Origin: Candolleomyces eurysporus
Taxonomy: Eukaryota; Basidiomycota; Agaricomycetes; Agaricales; Psathyrellaceae
Assembly (NCBI GenBank): GCA_027579435.1
Contig: JANBPK010000119.1
Location: 1 to 30,151, forward strand
Length of the DNA stretch: 30,151 bases
Direction: 5' to 3'
Shown: positions 1-10,309 of the stretch, in pieces
How the letters are laid out: the number at the start of each line of letters is the position of its first letter
How positions within the stretch are numbered: the first letter of the stretch is position 1
Position numbers and translations under genes: made by a program
The notes under the pieces: generated by a model
Told to the model about the DNA's origin: nothing
The model's input: only the letters and a program-made list of their open reading frames with translations
Databases searched by the model: none

Positions 1-571
1 CAGAATAGAATTAAATTTAGAAAGGCTGTTACAGCGATACACATATCCGAGCTAGCACGCCTTTTATCGCAATTCATATCAGATAACACATGTCAATCAA
101 GTCAAGTCAATTAAGCTTCAATTTAATCTGATCAAATTAGACGTGCACTGAATTGGCCCCACTGAGGTCGCTTGACCCTGTCCCTGTCAATGATCAAGGG
201 GCTGAACAGGAACGAGTGTTGGCGAGTGGCACGACACGACCACGAGCGCGCCCACGAGCACGAGCACGAGTGCTTTTGAGTTGGCGTTAGCGTTAGCGCC
301 GCAGTTGTTGTGGCGAGTTTGATCGAATGAATGAATGGATGAATGTGGACACGAGGCAGTTGTGGCTGCTCGTGCCAACGTGGTCGTCGATGAAAGTGTA
401 CCTTGCCCAGTAACCGGAGTAGGCAGGTAGTAGAGCTCGACTCACTAGTGCTTATCGCGGTCTACAGCACCTATGCCCGCCGGTTTCTCTTCGCTCCTTT
501 TACAGCCTTCAACTATTGATAGTTAGCCACGATAACCATTCGCCCATGGATTCAATTCACCAATCGTGAAT
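1..571. other. non-coding stretch, no gene seen
   Basis: No convincing exon is visible on either strand. The segment around 240-300 is a degenerate GAGCACGA-like simple repeat (CACGACCACGAGCGCGCCCACGAGCACGAGCACGAG), which explains the low-complexity open frames there. It could be the distal flank of the weak coding fragment at 572-793. Confidence 0.4.
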
Positions 572-793
572 TCAGGTCGACGGAAGCATATCGGAACCAG
601 GCACATCGAAGTCGAGCCGAACGATAATTTCCGTCTCCGTTCCGAACGGAAGGGGTCGATCGCCACTGTGAGTGGCCAATGAAAGACGAGATAGATTTGG
701 GTCCAGTTCCAGTTCCTGGTCTGTCGTGGCGCGGGGGGAGTCGTGCGGCGTGTCCAATAACACCGGATCCATTGTGCTCACAGTCGCGGTCAT
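572..793 (-). CDS. possible first exon, unassigned
   Basis: A 73-codon frame from an ATG at 793. It is rich in acidic and Ser/Thr residues and ends with the hydrophobic-acidic segment PFGTETEIIVRLDFDVPG. The FGTEtEiiV pattern is loosely like the N-terminal strand motif of fungal amidoligase-type proteins (FGvElEflv), but no later exon with the rest of such a domain was found downstream on the minus strand. It may be a relic or chance. Seen: the open frame. Inferred: any relationship to amidoligases. Confidence 0.2.
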   Translation of the reverse strand: MTATVSTMDPVLLDTPHDSPRATTDQELELDPNLSRLSLATHSGDRPLPFGTETEIIVRLDFDVPGSDMLPST

Positions 794-1348
794 AGTCTGC
801 CAACATCCCTATAGGTAAAGTGATCGCAGTGGCCCATCTCAGGTGGAGATGCGCATGCCGCTACAGCAGCAGAAGGCCATCATGATAACTGGGTGCGACT
901 AGTGTTTGATGCGCTGGCATGCCAGTTGCTGTGGGTCAGGTAAGAACTTGATACCGAGTCGAGCCCGGGAAGGTGATCTGTAAGGATCGGAATTATTCTA
1001 GTCTCTTCAAACAAGTCCACCACTGGGATACCGATGTAGACAGACGGACAGCCTGCGGGAAGAGTTGAAGTGCGTTCGAACTTGATATTTGCGCTTGCTT
1101 TTATCGTTCCGGGGCTAGCCAAGCATTCGGTTTTCCACAGCGTTCCCTACCTGCTTGTACGATGCTTTCCTGCCCCTGCATCAGCCCGCACCCTGATTCC
1201 TAAGACATGGCTACACGTGGCATTCTGGTCTAGATCTAATCCCGCACATTCATCTTCCAACAGCCTGGACCACTCATCCCCAGCAATTGNTTTTTTTTCT
1301 CAATATAATGACAACTAAGGTTTTGTCAAATCAAGCGCCGGGAGCCTG

Positions 1349-2049
1349 GCGTTATTGCTGTTTGCAAAAAAGTTGGCCAGGGCCCCGAATTCCCGCGCGC
1401 GCGCGATTTTTGAGCATTTTGCTGGCCTGCGACTCGTGGCAAGCATATCTCGATACCCAGAGCTCGGAAGGGCGTGATTTTAGAAGTGTTAGAAAGCTGT
1501 AAAGTAGGCGAAGTGAATGGTATATAAATTATGCTATTATGACCAGTAGGCCCGGTGTGGTGCGTCATTCATTCAGAAAGCAGGTATTTTAGGGTGGTTG
1601 AACTGTGGCAGGCATAGCACGACAGCCTGAACACGTAGCAACACAATTGATGACAATGTGCGTGCCCCGCAAAGTCGACCTCACCAAATGGGTTATATTT
1701 TATATATCGTTCAAACCGTCTCAATCGCAGCTTTCCAACGAGCCTAAAATCGTGTTGCTAAGTGTTCAGGCTGTCGTGCTATGCCTGCCACAGTTCAACC
1801 ACCTACCTAAAATACCTGCTTTCTGAATGAATGACGCGCCGCACCGGGCCTACTGGTCATAATAGCATAATTTATATACCATTCACTTCGCCTACTTTAC
1901 AGCTTTCTAACACTTCTAAAATCACGCCCTTCCGAGCTCTGGGTATCGAGATATGCTTGCCACGAGTCGCAGGCCAGCAAAATGCTCAAAAATCGCGCGC
2001 GCGCGGGAATTCGGGCCCTGGCCAACTTTTTTGCAAACAGCAATAACGC
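1349..2049. repeat. 701-bp near-palindromic fold-back element
   Basis: The left end GCGTTATTGCTGTTTGC (from 1349) is matched by its reverse complement ending at 2049. The arms run about 290 bp with few mismatches and include a mirrored CGCGCGCGCG tract, a TATATAAATT-like tract and the block CCTGAACACRTAGCAACAC. A loop of roughly 100 bp lies near 1640-1745. The inner part of the right half (1690-1750) is itself a diverged version of the outer arm: both contain CAGCTTTC, AA, then CTAAAATC in the same order. The element is therefore nested. The open frames on the two arms are mirror images, not genes. No clear target-site duplication is seen. Confidence 0.85.
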
Positions 2050-2329
2050 TCGGGCTGTGGGATTTTCGATTGTTTTCAGCTAAATGATCACATAGGGTTC
2101 ATTGAAAACTTGTGTTCGTACGATTCAATCGTGATTCATTGACTTAGGAGGGTTTTCCCGTTGATTCCATGCTTTCAACTTTCAGTATGATAAATTTGAA
2201 ATGGATAACCCTCAAAAAGGACATAAACACAAAATATAACGGTATTCGGTACAAAAAAATATACATCATGGCAAGAAATAGGATCATACTGAGACCAAGA
2301 AAGTTTGAACGGCTAAATGTCGACTACAT
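2050..2329. other. 3' flank of the MYND gene, no gene
   Basis: AT-rich sequence between the fold-back element and the stop codon of the MYND-finger gene. It probably holds that gene's 3' untranslated region. Nothing else is recognised. Confidence 0.4.
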
Positions 2330-4494
2330 TTACATCGGCGAACACCCTTCGTTAGGTAAAGACGCTTCAAATAGAGAACCATGTCGAGGACTAGGAAGAT
2401 ACGCCTTCCACTGTGCTTCAGGGGAGGTAGTGTCAAAGTCTATAGGGATGTCAATTGCGAGCATGTCGGCTCCCGCCAATAGCTCGTAGACTTTACCTTC
2501 CCCTTCGAGACAGTATGCGTAGGCACCAATCACAAACCGACGTAAACCATCCGGTGGCTGGAAAGTGAGGAGGCCGAGTTGTGTTTCCGGTGTTGACAAC
2601 ACATAGTCGACGATACCAAGTATGAAACGAGGCGCGGAGCTCGCTTCTAAATCTTCGCGGAAATGCGTTACTGAATAGTAGATGCATTTTGTTGGAACCG
2701 GTTCGACGACTAAGACAGGGAAGATCGCGTTGCACCCGATTTTTTGAGGACCCAGCTTCTCTAAAATTGCCATCGATATGCTTTCCTTCTCTTGTACTTT
2801 AGGATTATTCAAGAAGGCCTGCAAAGTGAACAAGTAGAAGTATCGGCTCTTAAAGCTCAGGTGATCTTCAAACCATAGTAAGTTAATGACCGTTATTTGG
2901 ATGGAGGACGACGAGAACACGCACGGTCTGTTCGTATGTTTTGTCTGTATAGAGTACAGTCCGCCTTGTGGATGTCTTTCCAGTCTCTTCGCTGGCACGA
3001 GACGCTACAGTATACGGCGACTTCACAGGCAGCGCACTTTTTCACTGTTTGGTTCGTGGTGCGGGAAACGGAGTGGTGCTGTACGAGGTGTGAAAAACAT
3101 AAAGAAAGGAATGAAATTATTGTTAGATAGAATGACAGAGATGGGCGTTAGAAGAATGAACAATCCTGGTGATAAACGACGTACCTGTAGGTTATCGCAT
3201 ACACCGTTCGGGTAATTGATCGTCGCCAACTCGTAACCTTCCCCAAGGATTTTGACGCTGTCGATGAACGCTTCCCACATCGCGGTTGACTTATCGGTAG
3301 GCTCGGTCCCGGTCCAAGGCTTGAGGTTCGCTACACCATACGCAATGATGGGTATCGCCTGACGGTCCATAGTAATGTTACAAAGGGTGTGGAAGAGATC
3401 CCAGCATCGATAAACGATGGGATGCGTGGAGTAGATGCTGGTTGTGAGTACGATCTCCCGCATGGTGGGGAGGAAGAGTCCCATCGAAATAAGTTGGCAT
3501 ATGTGTTGGGTAGCATCGTGTCGGGAATGTAAGGCAAGGCTTTCAGCGAAAGCGTCGGCCAGGCTCGGTTTGGCGTTCTTGAGACCGTTCCAAATTGAGC
3601 TCCGCTCCATAGAAGCGAATAACGACGAAAAGAAAGAGCTCTTGGCGATTAGGGTGCCGACCGAGCACAACGAGGACCATTCGGTGTTGACGATGTAGAC
3701 GAGTCTAAAGACGTTGGGAATCAGATGCCTTGCGGTCGTCAAAACCCGAATCAAATTCTCTGTACGGGCGCACGTCCACATGGCGAAAGCTTTACAGAAT
3801 TGCTTTCCGTTGCGTTGGCATTCGAGGATGATTTCGCGGCGTATGTCGTCGTTGATGAGCGTGTTCGCCATTGCTTCAATCGCGGCCGTACCTATTATAC
3901 CCCACGACACGGAAGTCAAGTAAGGCGTTGGATTCATCTTGACCCTACCCCAAAACCATAGCTTGAAGACGAGTTGGGTTACGGGTGCTATGTTACGCGA
4001 CACCATAGGTTCCTTCTTCCCTATAGTAAACATACTTCGCAGAACGTTGGAGGCGAGGCAAGAGGCGAACATTAAGGGGTTTCTGAATCCGATCAGAAGG
4101 CGCGATGGTTCCAATGAATCCATGGCCTGGACGAGGGCATGGAGGAGCGGGGCGGCTGACAGGAATAGGAGATCGGCCCAATGTTCCGACGGCGTCGACG
4201 ACAGGACCTTCCCTGCCAAAGCGATGCAATGGGTCATCTCCAAGGCGGAAACAACGTAGGTAGGATCGTTCGTAGCCATGAGCTCAAGGCGAGCTAGAAC
4301 GAGCTTGAGCGCAGATTGAGTCAAGGGCTCGTCTGCTGATTTCCAGTCGAACTCCTGGAGACACATCAGCGCCCTGACAGAACCATCTCTGGCTGTGTCG
4401 ATCATCTAGAGGAGTATTCAGATAAGACTGGGGAAGGATTCGAGTAGGTGGGATTACTGGGACTTACTCGATATTGCCGTTTGTAACGAGGCAT
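2330..4494 (-). CDS. MYND-type zinc finger protein
   Basis: Four exons by splice and phase continuity: 4494-4468, 4405-3185, 3078-2925 and 2865-2330, giving about 645 aa. Residues 1-405 form a helical, Leu/Ala-rich region typical of the long N-terminal part of agaricomycete MYND proteins. The finger spans about residues 412-457: VCDNLQ, then KKCAACEVAVYCSVSCQ and DW..IH..DC. The spacing C-x2-C-x5-C-x3-C-x8-H-x3-C fits the second part of MYND. The usual second Cys is not found; His-His follows CDNLQ instead. MYND fingers bind proline-rich partner peptides; the partner here is unknown. The C-terminal 180 residues are a separate folded-looking region without an assignable domain. The tiny first exon (MPRYKRQYR) is inferred from a GTAAGT donor and CTAG acceptor. 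If it is wrong, translation starts at 4405. Confidence 0.8.
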
Positions 4495-5229
4495 TTCGAC
4501 TAGGGAAAAGAGAATGGTTAGATGGATTATCATGGATCCTAGGTTATATTGAGGGAAACAGCGGACTGACTCCATCAGGAGGACNGGGGGGAGACCTATC
4601 CGTTTGAGATTGGTTGTACGAAAGAGGCGAACGCCACCGCCTGTCAAACGGAATCGGTTTAGATCTACGTGGCAGGAAGCGGTTAAGGGAATGGAACCAT
4701 TCGCTTACAGAATGAATTCAATGATTGAAGGTTGGCCTCTTCGATCGCGGAAGTAAACATTCTCTCAAAATAAGCTTATGAATTGCGTACCAAAACAATA
4801 TACATCTCCAAATCTCACCTTGAGATAGAGTAGGTAATCGACGGCTTTGAGAAGCGCCACGCTTCCCAAAAAAAAAGAGGGTGGTGGATGAAATTAGAAG
4901 AAAGGCACCACAAGAAATATATCTGCAGATGGAATGGCCCCGCGCGTACCTAGAGTAGGTAAATGATGCATAACACAGTCGGACATGGATTTTCGAAGCG
5001 GAAAAGGGGCGATTGGCAGTTGAAGTGAAATAAGAAGAGGAAGCAAATCGGTCAACGATGAAAACTGAAGTAAAACGAAACAAGAAGAACGAACATAATA
5101 ACAGCATGTGGAATACAGCGCGGCCAAGCGAACCAACATCAAAGCGCGCACATAAATGCTTTCCAGGGGATTCCCCCCAACGGTCAAGTCGGGTCGAAAC
5201 TGGACGAAAGGCAGTGGGGATGGGGACAA
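4495..5229. other. intergenic region, no gene called
   Basis: Lies between the 5' end of the MYND gene and the 3' end of the next minus-strand gene. Long minus-strand frames here are Phe/Ser/Leu-rich and overlap each other in different frames, as expected of AT-rich untranslated or promoter sequence. An N at 4585 sits beside a G run. It probably contains the MYND gene promoter and the 3' untranslated region of the upstream gene. Confidence 0.4.
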
Positions 5230-6815
5230 TTAGTTTACCCTAGTTCTTATCCTTCTCTGAGTACTATTGGATGGCGCCTTTCGCTTGCTTACTTTGTCGG
5301 CAGTTCTGGTTGCTCGTTGACCCATCGATTCGGCTTCGACATCCTTGGTAGCATATCCGTCTTCGGTGTGATCAGAGGACTCTCCAACCCCATTCTCAAG
5401 GCTCTCCTCTCCAATTTCCGCGTCTCTCTCATCGTTACTAGCAGCTGCATTAGAAATGGAATCATTTGTTGCAGTTCCGGATATCGTTTCTGTGGAAGTG
5501 GAGAGGTCGTACTCTTCACCTCCGTATTCGGTCCCTATTATCACCAAAGGAAATAATCAATAAATCAATCTAAAAACTCGTACTGAATACGACCACTGAG
5601 TCCTTCAGCGCGTACTTGAGTCCGACAATAATCTGATTGGAACAGAATGTAAAAGGATTTTGACACTCACGTTTCGAGATCGAAATTCTGTCTCCCTTCT
5701 TCGCTAGTTCAACACCGATAGGTTCGTCTTCGAACATATTCATGTTCATAGTGGTAGAAACCTGACCGACCCGAACTATTTGAAGAGGACGTACAGTTGG
5801 CTGCCAGTACTGACGCCCTACTGTGAATACCATTTTGAAAGTCATTTTCACGACGTCGCCGGTTTCGAGTCTAGGCACGGACGTGTCGGATAAATCCTCT
5901 AGTGATCCAGACTGTGCATCGTAGAATTTCACCCGATACGGGTTAGGAATCCACGTAGAGTTATTGGGTACGCATGCCGACTTAATCCACGGGTGAACCT
6001 TGTAAGGGACCGTGTATTCCTCATCGCTTGAGTTGAACGGTGACTTGACGCTAAATATCTGGGAGTTGACAATAAAACGACCGTTGTTAGAGATCCAGCT
6101 CGGTTTCATCCACTGGCCCCTCGGAACGCTGGATGGGTTGAAGTCGCGAGTTTTTTCGGTCAGTCCCTCTATAAGCTATGGAAGGGAGGTCGAAAGCGCG
6201 GTTTACTTGAATAGGAATCTATTCCATGGGTAATTGAAAAGCAAATGTACGTACCGCCAAAGCACGATGAATTTTGGTGTCCATACGGCAGTCGAACGAT
6301 ATTGTCAACTGAGCATTGTTCCCCGGTTCCGTGCGTCTAGTCTCGTAAGAACCAGAGCGGATGAGTGGTTTGTGAAAAAGTCAGCCTACGCGGTGGGATA
6401 TAATAAATAAGGGAATTTAATGGGCACGATCTCACCGATTATTGTCTTCCAAATATTTTGGGACGCGTTCGCCATCAGGCACGAAGTTTCCAGTATCGGG
6501 GTCCGATGCCCATTTAACCACAAAGGCATGGGTAATCAACGCTACGGCATTCGTTTTCGTATCCCAAAGCTAATACAATAGTAAGAAGAGGATATGAAAA
6601 TGGCAGAGGCTTGTAGATGAAGCGGGAAAAGGGACATTTCGAGGTGAAAAGGTAAAAACGTGGCTTACGGTCCAGGCACCTGTGCCTTGTTTTAGCTGAA
6701 CCAATAAAAATCAGCCGTTACCACGTGATATGACGTCTTCGACCTCCATCAACGGGGTCTCGTTGTTTTTGAAGCGTGTACTTGACCAATCCGCGACATC
6801 AGAAAAGGTCATCAT
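5230..6815 (-). CDS. orphan protein with acidic/basic tail
   Basis: Six exons fit in phase: 6815-6744, 6695-6669, 6569-6436, 6336-6255, 6166-5584 and 5534-5230, totalling about 400 aa. Residues up to about 300 are a beta-rich soluble region with motifs WTLWDTKTNA, LTISFDCRMDTKIHRAL, PNPYRVKFYDAQSG and LETGDVVKMTFKMVFTVG. The pattern of GDvV..TF.. followed by W.P...PL.ivRVG recalls uncharacterised agaricomycete proteins, but I cannot name a function. The last exon encodes a Ser/Glu/Asp-rich stretch, then KVSKRKAPSNSTQRRIRTR, which could act as a nuclear localisation signal (inference). A possible 38-nt intron at 5632-5669 was rejected because removing it destroys the frame of the next block. 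Met at 6815 or 6812 may start the protein. No signal peptide or membrane segment is seen. Confidence 0.65.
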
Positions 6816-7196
6816 CTTGGCGTGACTCGGGGATCCTTTCGTTCCTTTTCAGTTCTCGTTAGACTTATTCTTTTATATGCCAGGCGATGGTCCCGATAAA
6901 ATCTTGGGTTACTCAACGAACGAAAAGGTACGATGGATCTCAGTAGCATTGTCTGACTGTCAGACGTAGCGAGTGGTCTTCGTCACCACGGGGCACGTCC
7001 TATTTCAAAGGGACAGTGCTACAGCTTGAGATCGGAATGCAGGATCTGTGTGGTGTTGTTTGAGATGAAGGTCGCGGGTCCTTTTCGGGAACGCCACCTG
7101 CAACCTACCACGTCATAGCCCTGTACACGCCGCAAAGGCATTTTTAGCCTTAATAACTCTCAAAGCTGCCTCGACGAATCTATCCTCGTTCTAGCA
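6816..7196. promoter_or_regulatory. bidirectional promoter region
   Basis: A 381-bp interval between two divergent start codons, so it should carry the promoters of both the orphan gene on the minus strand and the F-box-like gene on the plus strand. No convincing TATA box or operator was identified. A short palindromic piece GTCTGACTGTCAGAC occurs near 6950-6964. Confidence 0.45.
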
Positions 7197-8426
7197 ATGC
7201 CTTGTCCAGACGGATTCGAGGGGCATTCGTCATGTATTACGACACTCCATCGGCGCTCTGGCTTGATCGTATTCCTCGGGGCTGAGAGCATTCATCTCAG
7301 ACACTCCGTACTGCAGTACCTCTCACCATGCGATTTGACTAACCTCGCGTGCACTTCGTCGCTCATGAAAGGCTTGATTTCCGGTTATCGAGCTGAGATC
7401 TGGGACATAGACACCTTCTTATCGACTTGGTTTTGTCGTCCGAAGAATTTTCGAGAGGTATTAGACAATGCCGGAGCAGTGATCTCCGGGTCTCAGGCCT
7501 TACGCTTCTTTCAAAGGTTTCCTCCTGATCCTAAATCAGACATCGACATCCTAACTGGCCTTGAAGGCGCACTGTTATTAGTGCTCTACCTCACCACGGA
7601 TGGCTTCTATCGACAGTACGAGCAACATCCTGAAGGTTCGGGAGACTATTCCGAACATACCGAAGTTTTCGGGATATCCTCTTCGGAAACTTTTGCACGC
7701 GGAAGTGGAAGGCATGGAATTTTGCGGGTCATGGATTTTGTCAAGCCTATACATACCTGCAGCGCCACTGGTTGTATCAGTTGATTCATAAAGGTTCAAC
7801 TAATAATCGTAAAACAGGAACCTATCGAGCATATCCTTCTCACTTTCCATTCCAGTAAGTCGCTGTATCGTCTGCCTTCTCTTTCACTGATACAACTTCT
7901 TCAGCCGGAGTTATGAATTTTTTTATCGGGAAAAGAAGCGGTATCGATGTTTCCAGCATCTACTTTTTTGGATAATACTTTCTACGTCACTAGCAAAGAG
8001 ATTATGGGTCGCTCGTGGAACCCGCTTTGGGCGCAGAAATATACACGAAGAGGATTCACTATTGACTCAGTCTCTCGATCACCACGTATCTATCTTGGTA
8101 AACGCAAGGTCAAGGATAAATATTCATGGGTCATTCCTTTTACTCACCGTAAGTCAACGATTATCATTGCGATCCAGTAACTCTCACTCACGCACAATTT
8201 CCCGATGATCATTTACTTGGTAGGACCAGTAAATAGCGGCGTGGTACCTGCTGAGAGTGATGATTGTGAATGCATTTCTTTTCAGCCTATGGGCTTTGAT
8301 TTGATATGGGTCCCAGATTCCATCCAAACAGGCGGGCACCCAGGATATTTTCGACTTATTATTCTGAGACATGGACTTTGGCTCTATCTGTGGCCAGTTT
8401 TGACTTCAGATCAACCCGAAGTTTGA
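7197..8426 (+). CDS. F-box-like/nucleotidyltransferase-like protein (disrupted)
   Basis: Exons 7197-7854, 7905-8148 and 8224-8426 join in phase to about 367 codons. An F-box-like segment lies near residues 30-65 (HLRHSVLQYLSPCDLTNLAC). It is followed by a nucleotidyltransferase-like core: VISGSQALRFFQR, then KSDIDILTG, which is the G-S plus D-x-D pattern of the fold. KVQLIIVKQEPIEHILLTFH and GVMNF follow, then AVSMFPASTFLDNTFYV, all typical of an agaricomycete multigene family known only from genomes. F-box regions recruit substrates to SCF ubiquitin ligases; the transferase substrate is unknown. Breaks: an in-frame TGA at 7782-7784, and a T7 run at 7918-7924 that must be T6 to keep the frame. 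It is either a young pseudogene or a consensus error. A decayed paralogue lies at 17507-18609. Confidence 0.65.
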
Positions 8427-8662
8427 TTTAAGTCTCCCCTGTACTATAATATGCTTGTCCCGCGTAATTTGTTGTTCACATGTACGTCCATCGTTAAATA
8501 TAAGAATATTCTTTGACTATAGTTCACGTCTGGAGGGATGATAAGACCTCCTCCCCTTCTCCAGATGCGAGACGAGCCTCCCCTCCCAGTATTGGAAGGT
8601 ATTATAAAGTATATTTCATTAGCTCAAGGACTAGGTTCGTAAGGCGGGTCGGTGCGTCAATA
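8427..8662. other. 3' flank, no gene
   Basis: AT-rich sequence following the F-box-like gene, probably its 3' untranslated region and intergenic DNA. No exon is supported. Confidence 0.35.
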
Positions 8663-8725
8663 GGCTCCTTCAAAGCTGAGCTGGAACCCAAGCTGGCGAA
8701 ATTCCAGCTCAACTTTGAGGGCGGC
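8663..8725 (+). repeat. 63-bp TA-flanked hairpin element
   Basis: GGCTCCTTCAAAGCTGAGCTGG at the left end is an imperfect inverted match to CCAGCTCAACTTTGAGGGCGGC at the right end, and both ends are bounded by TA (8661-8662 and 8726-8727). The right 50 bp are almost identical to the right end of the 401-bp fold-back element at 23093-23493. It looks like a minimal internally deleted copy of that Tc1/mariner-like non-autonomous element (inference). Confidence 0.65.
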
Positions 8726-8890
8726 TACTAGTATTTAAACTCTATTAGGCTTCACTAGGGAAGACCGATATGTTTCAACCAAATATTGTGCTGTTCTCGA
8801 GCTATGCTTTTATCGAGCTACCCCCAGTCCAGTTCGGCGACCTTATACATGTATGGTTTTAGTTATTTTGCTTGTTCCCCGAGTTTCCGG

Positions 8891-9387
8891 ATGGCAGACT
8901 TCGGAGACTGGGAAAGTGGGTTGAGGGCGCTTGCCACTCTAAGGGATAATTGATTGTGTTCGATGTCCCTCTGTCCTTGCGCATGTACGTACCGCTCGCA
9001 ATGTCAATCAACCATCTCTTTCTCTATTTCTTTCACTCAAATATAGATCCCAGAGCCCTGATCGACACGAATGTCTGTTCTGGTAGCCCACTCGTCGGTA
9101 TCGGGTCGGAACTAGTTAGCATATGCTCCAAAGGCTCAAAGAAGACCCAAAATTCCTACTCGCTTTGGAGCAATTTGGACTGCCCAAGCCAATTGACTTG
9201 GTGAGAGGATAACAACTCCCGTTATCGCGGATAAGTATATTTTTTTGAACTATTCATGTCGATGGAGAGGCGAGAAGTACGCGGGCTGACCTACGTCATT
9301 GTCAAAGATCTGTATCGGCACGGCTCCACGGAAATATCGGGTAAATCGGACCTCGTAAGACGGTTACAAAACCTCAAGGAAACTTAA
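8891..9387 (+). CDS. SAP-motif-like coding fragment
   Basis: Three pieces look coding but do not yet form one continuous model. They are an ATG at 8891 (MADFGDWESGLRALATLRDN), an exon-like block around 9124-9202 (MLQRLKEDPKFLLALEQFGL, ending at a GTGAGA donor), and 9265-9387 (TYVIVKDLYRHG then EISGKSDLVRRLQNL, then a stop). The last piece fits the SAP motif pattern of a helix, a G-containing turn (sGkK/S-aeLv-RL) and a second helix. This is a DNA-binding motif in chromatin proteins. The whole would be short and probably incomplete, and could be a relic in this repeat-rich interval. Confidence 0.35.
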
Positions 9388-9456
9388 CCATCTTTTCGGG
9401 CGTGGTCGCAGACGCGCGTTCAGGGTCACATACCTGAGGGATGCTAACAATGGTGA

Positions 9457-9603
9457 TTTAGGCGACGTGTGCAAGAAAAATTCAGACCGAACCTTATTTG
9501 CATTGGAAAACAAGGTTCTGCCGCCTTGTATCCTCGATATAGGTTTGAGCTTCTCCGCCGTGGCCTTTTATGGAACTGTATTACTGGCAAACAGAACCAA
9601 ATG
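9457..9603 (+). CDS. possible coding relic, unassigned
   Basis: After an AG acceptor (GATTTAG) a frame reads DVCKKNSDRTLFALENKV and then PPCILDIGLSFSAVAF before a stop. The composition is protein-like, but no family is recognised and the connection to the SAP-like fragment just upstream is unclear. Confidence 0.2.
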
Positions 9604-10300
9604 ATTCCCTTAAGAGTTACGCTACGGTCATTGGCATTGTTACACGAAAATTGAACACACTCACTCTAGCACGGTAGTACTGAGACGATTGTTAATGGTT
9701 GGATAAGAATTTTATCGATGGCTTATTCCTGCTTGAACGACGGGTCAAACGTTAAGGTTTAGTGTAGGGAAGTGGTGGTGGTGGGTACGTAAAACGTTTT
9801 TCTCGATCCAGAATAGAGGCGCACCTGCTGACCGTTGAGCTCCGGGTCCAGGAACATAGGCACGAGAAGCGCACGGGCGCGTGATTGAATATTCTGGCCA
9901 TTTAGAGATCCACTTTTTTCTCCAATGGTGACGTGGGCCGAGTCACGGTCTAGGCTTGAGAAGGAATAAATGAGATTTATTTTAGGACCGACTTCTTTCC
10001 GCCCGAGCCCTTGTGATACGCACATCACTTTGACACGGTGTGAAATTCGACGCCAGGCTCCTGTCTGCTATCATCAACCACGGATTCGGTAAGGCCCCTC
10101 AGTCACTTTTTCATTTCAAGCTCTCTTCGTCAAAATCCAAGATTCGTGCTATGATATTCGTATTCATTGACATATGGCACTTCGAATTACTTTGTTTCCG
10201 GTGTAGAGCTATCCATAACTGAATAGTTAGTGTCAGGTAAAGAGGGAAAGGACTTCCCGAAAGAAAAGAATGAATGGTATCTCTTTCAGAAAATCCATCA
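9604..10300. other. intergenic, no gene supported
   Basis: A minus-strand frame at 10028-9759 ending in GSRKTFYVPTTTTSLH is the most protein-like stretch, but it has no ATG context, flanking exon or recognisable motif. Otherwise nothing is seen. Confidence 0.3.
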
Positions 10301-10309
10301 ATTCAAGAG

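Noticed and set aside
1326..2046. Two similar open frames of about 70-80 codons on opposite strands
   Set aside because: They are mirror images created by the palindromic element, not two genes.
4718..5229. Long Phe/Ser-rich minus-strand frames with hydrophobic stretches
   Set aside because: Overlapping frames in AT-rich DNA with no splice support or motif; better explained as untranslated sequence.
6670..6720. A 26-nt ultrashort intron (GTAACGG...TTCAG) in the gene at 5230-6815
   Set aside because: Removing it breaks the phase with the next exon; a 48-nt intron using the same acceptor (6743-6696) keeps the frame.
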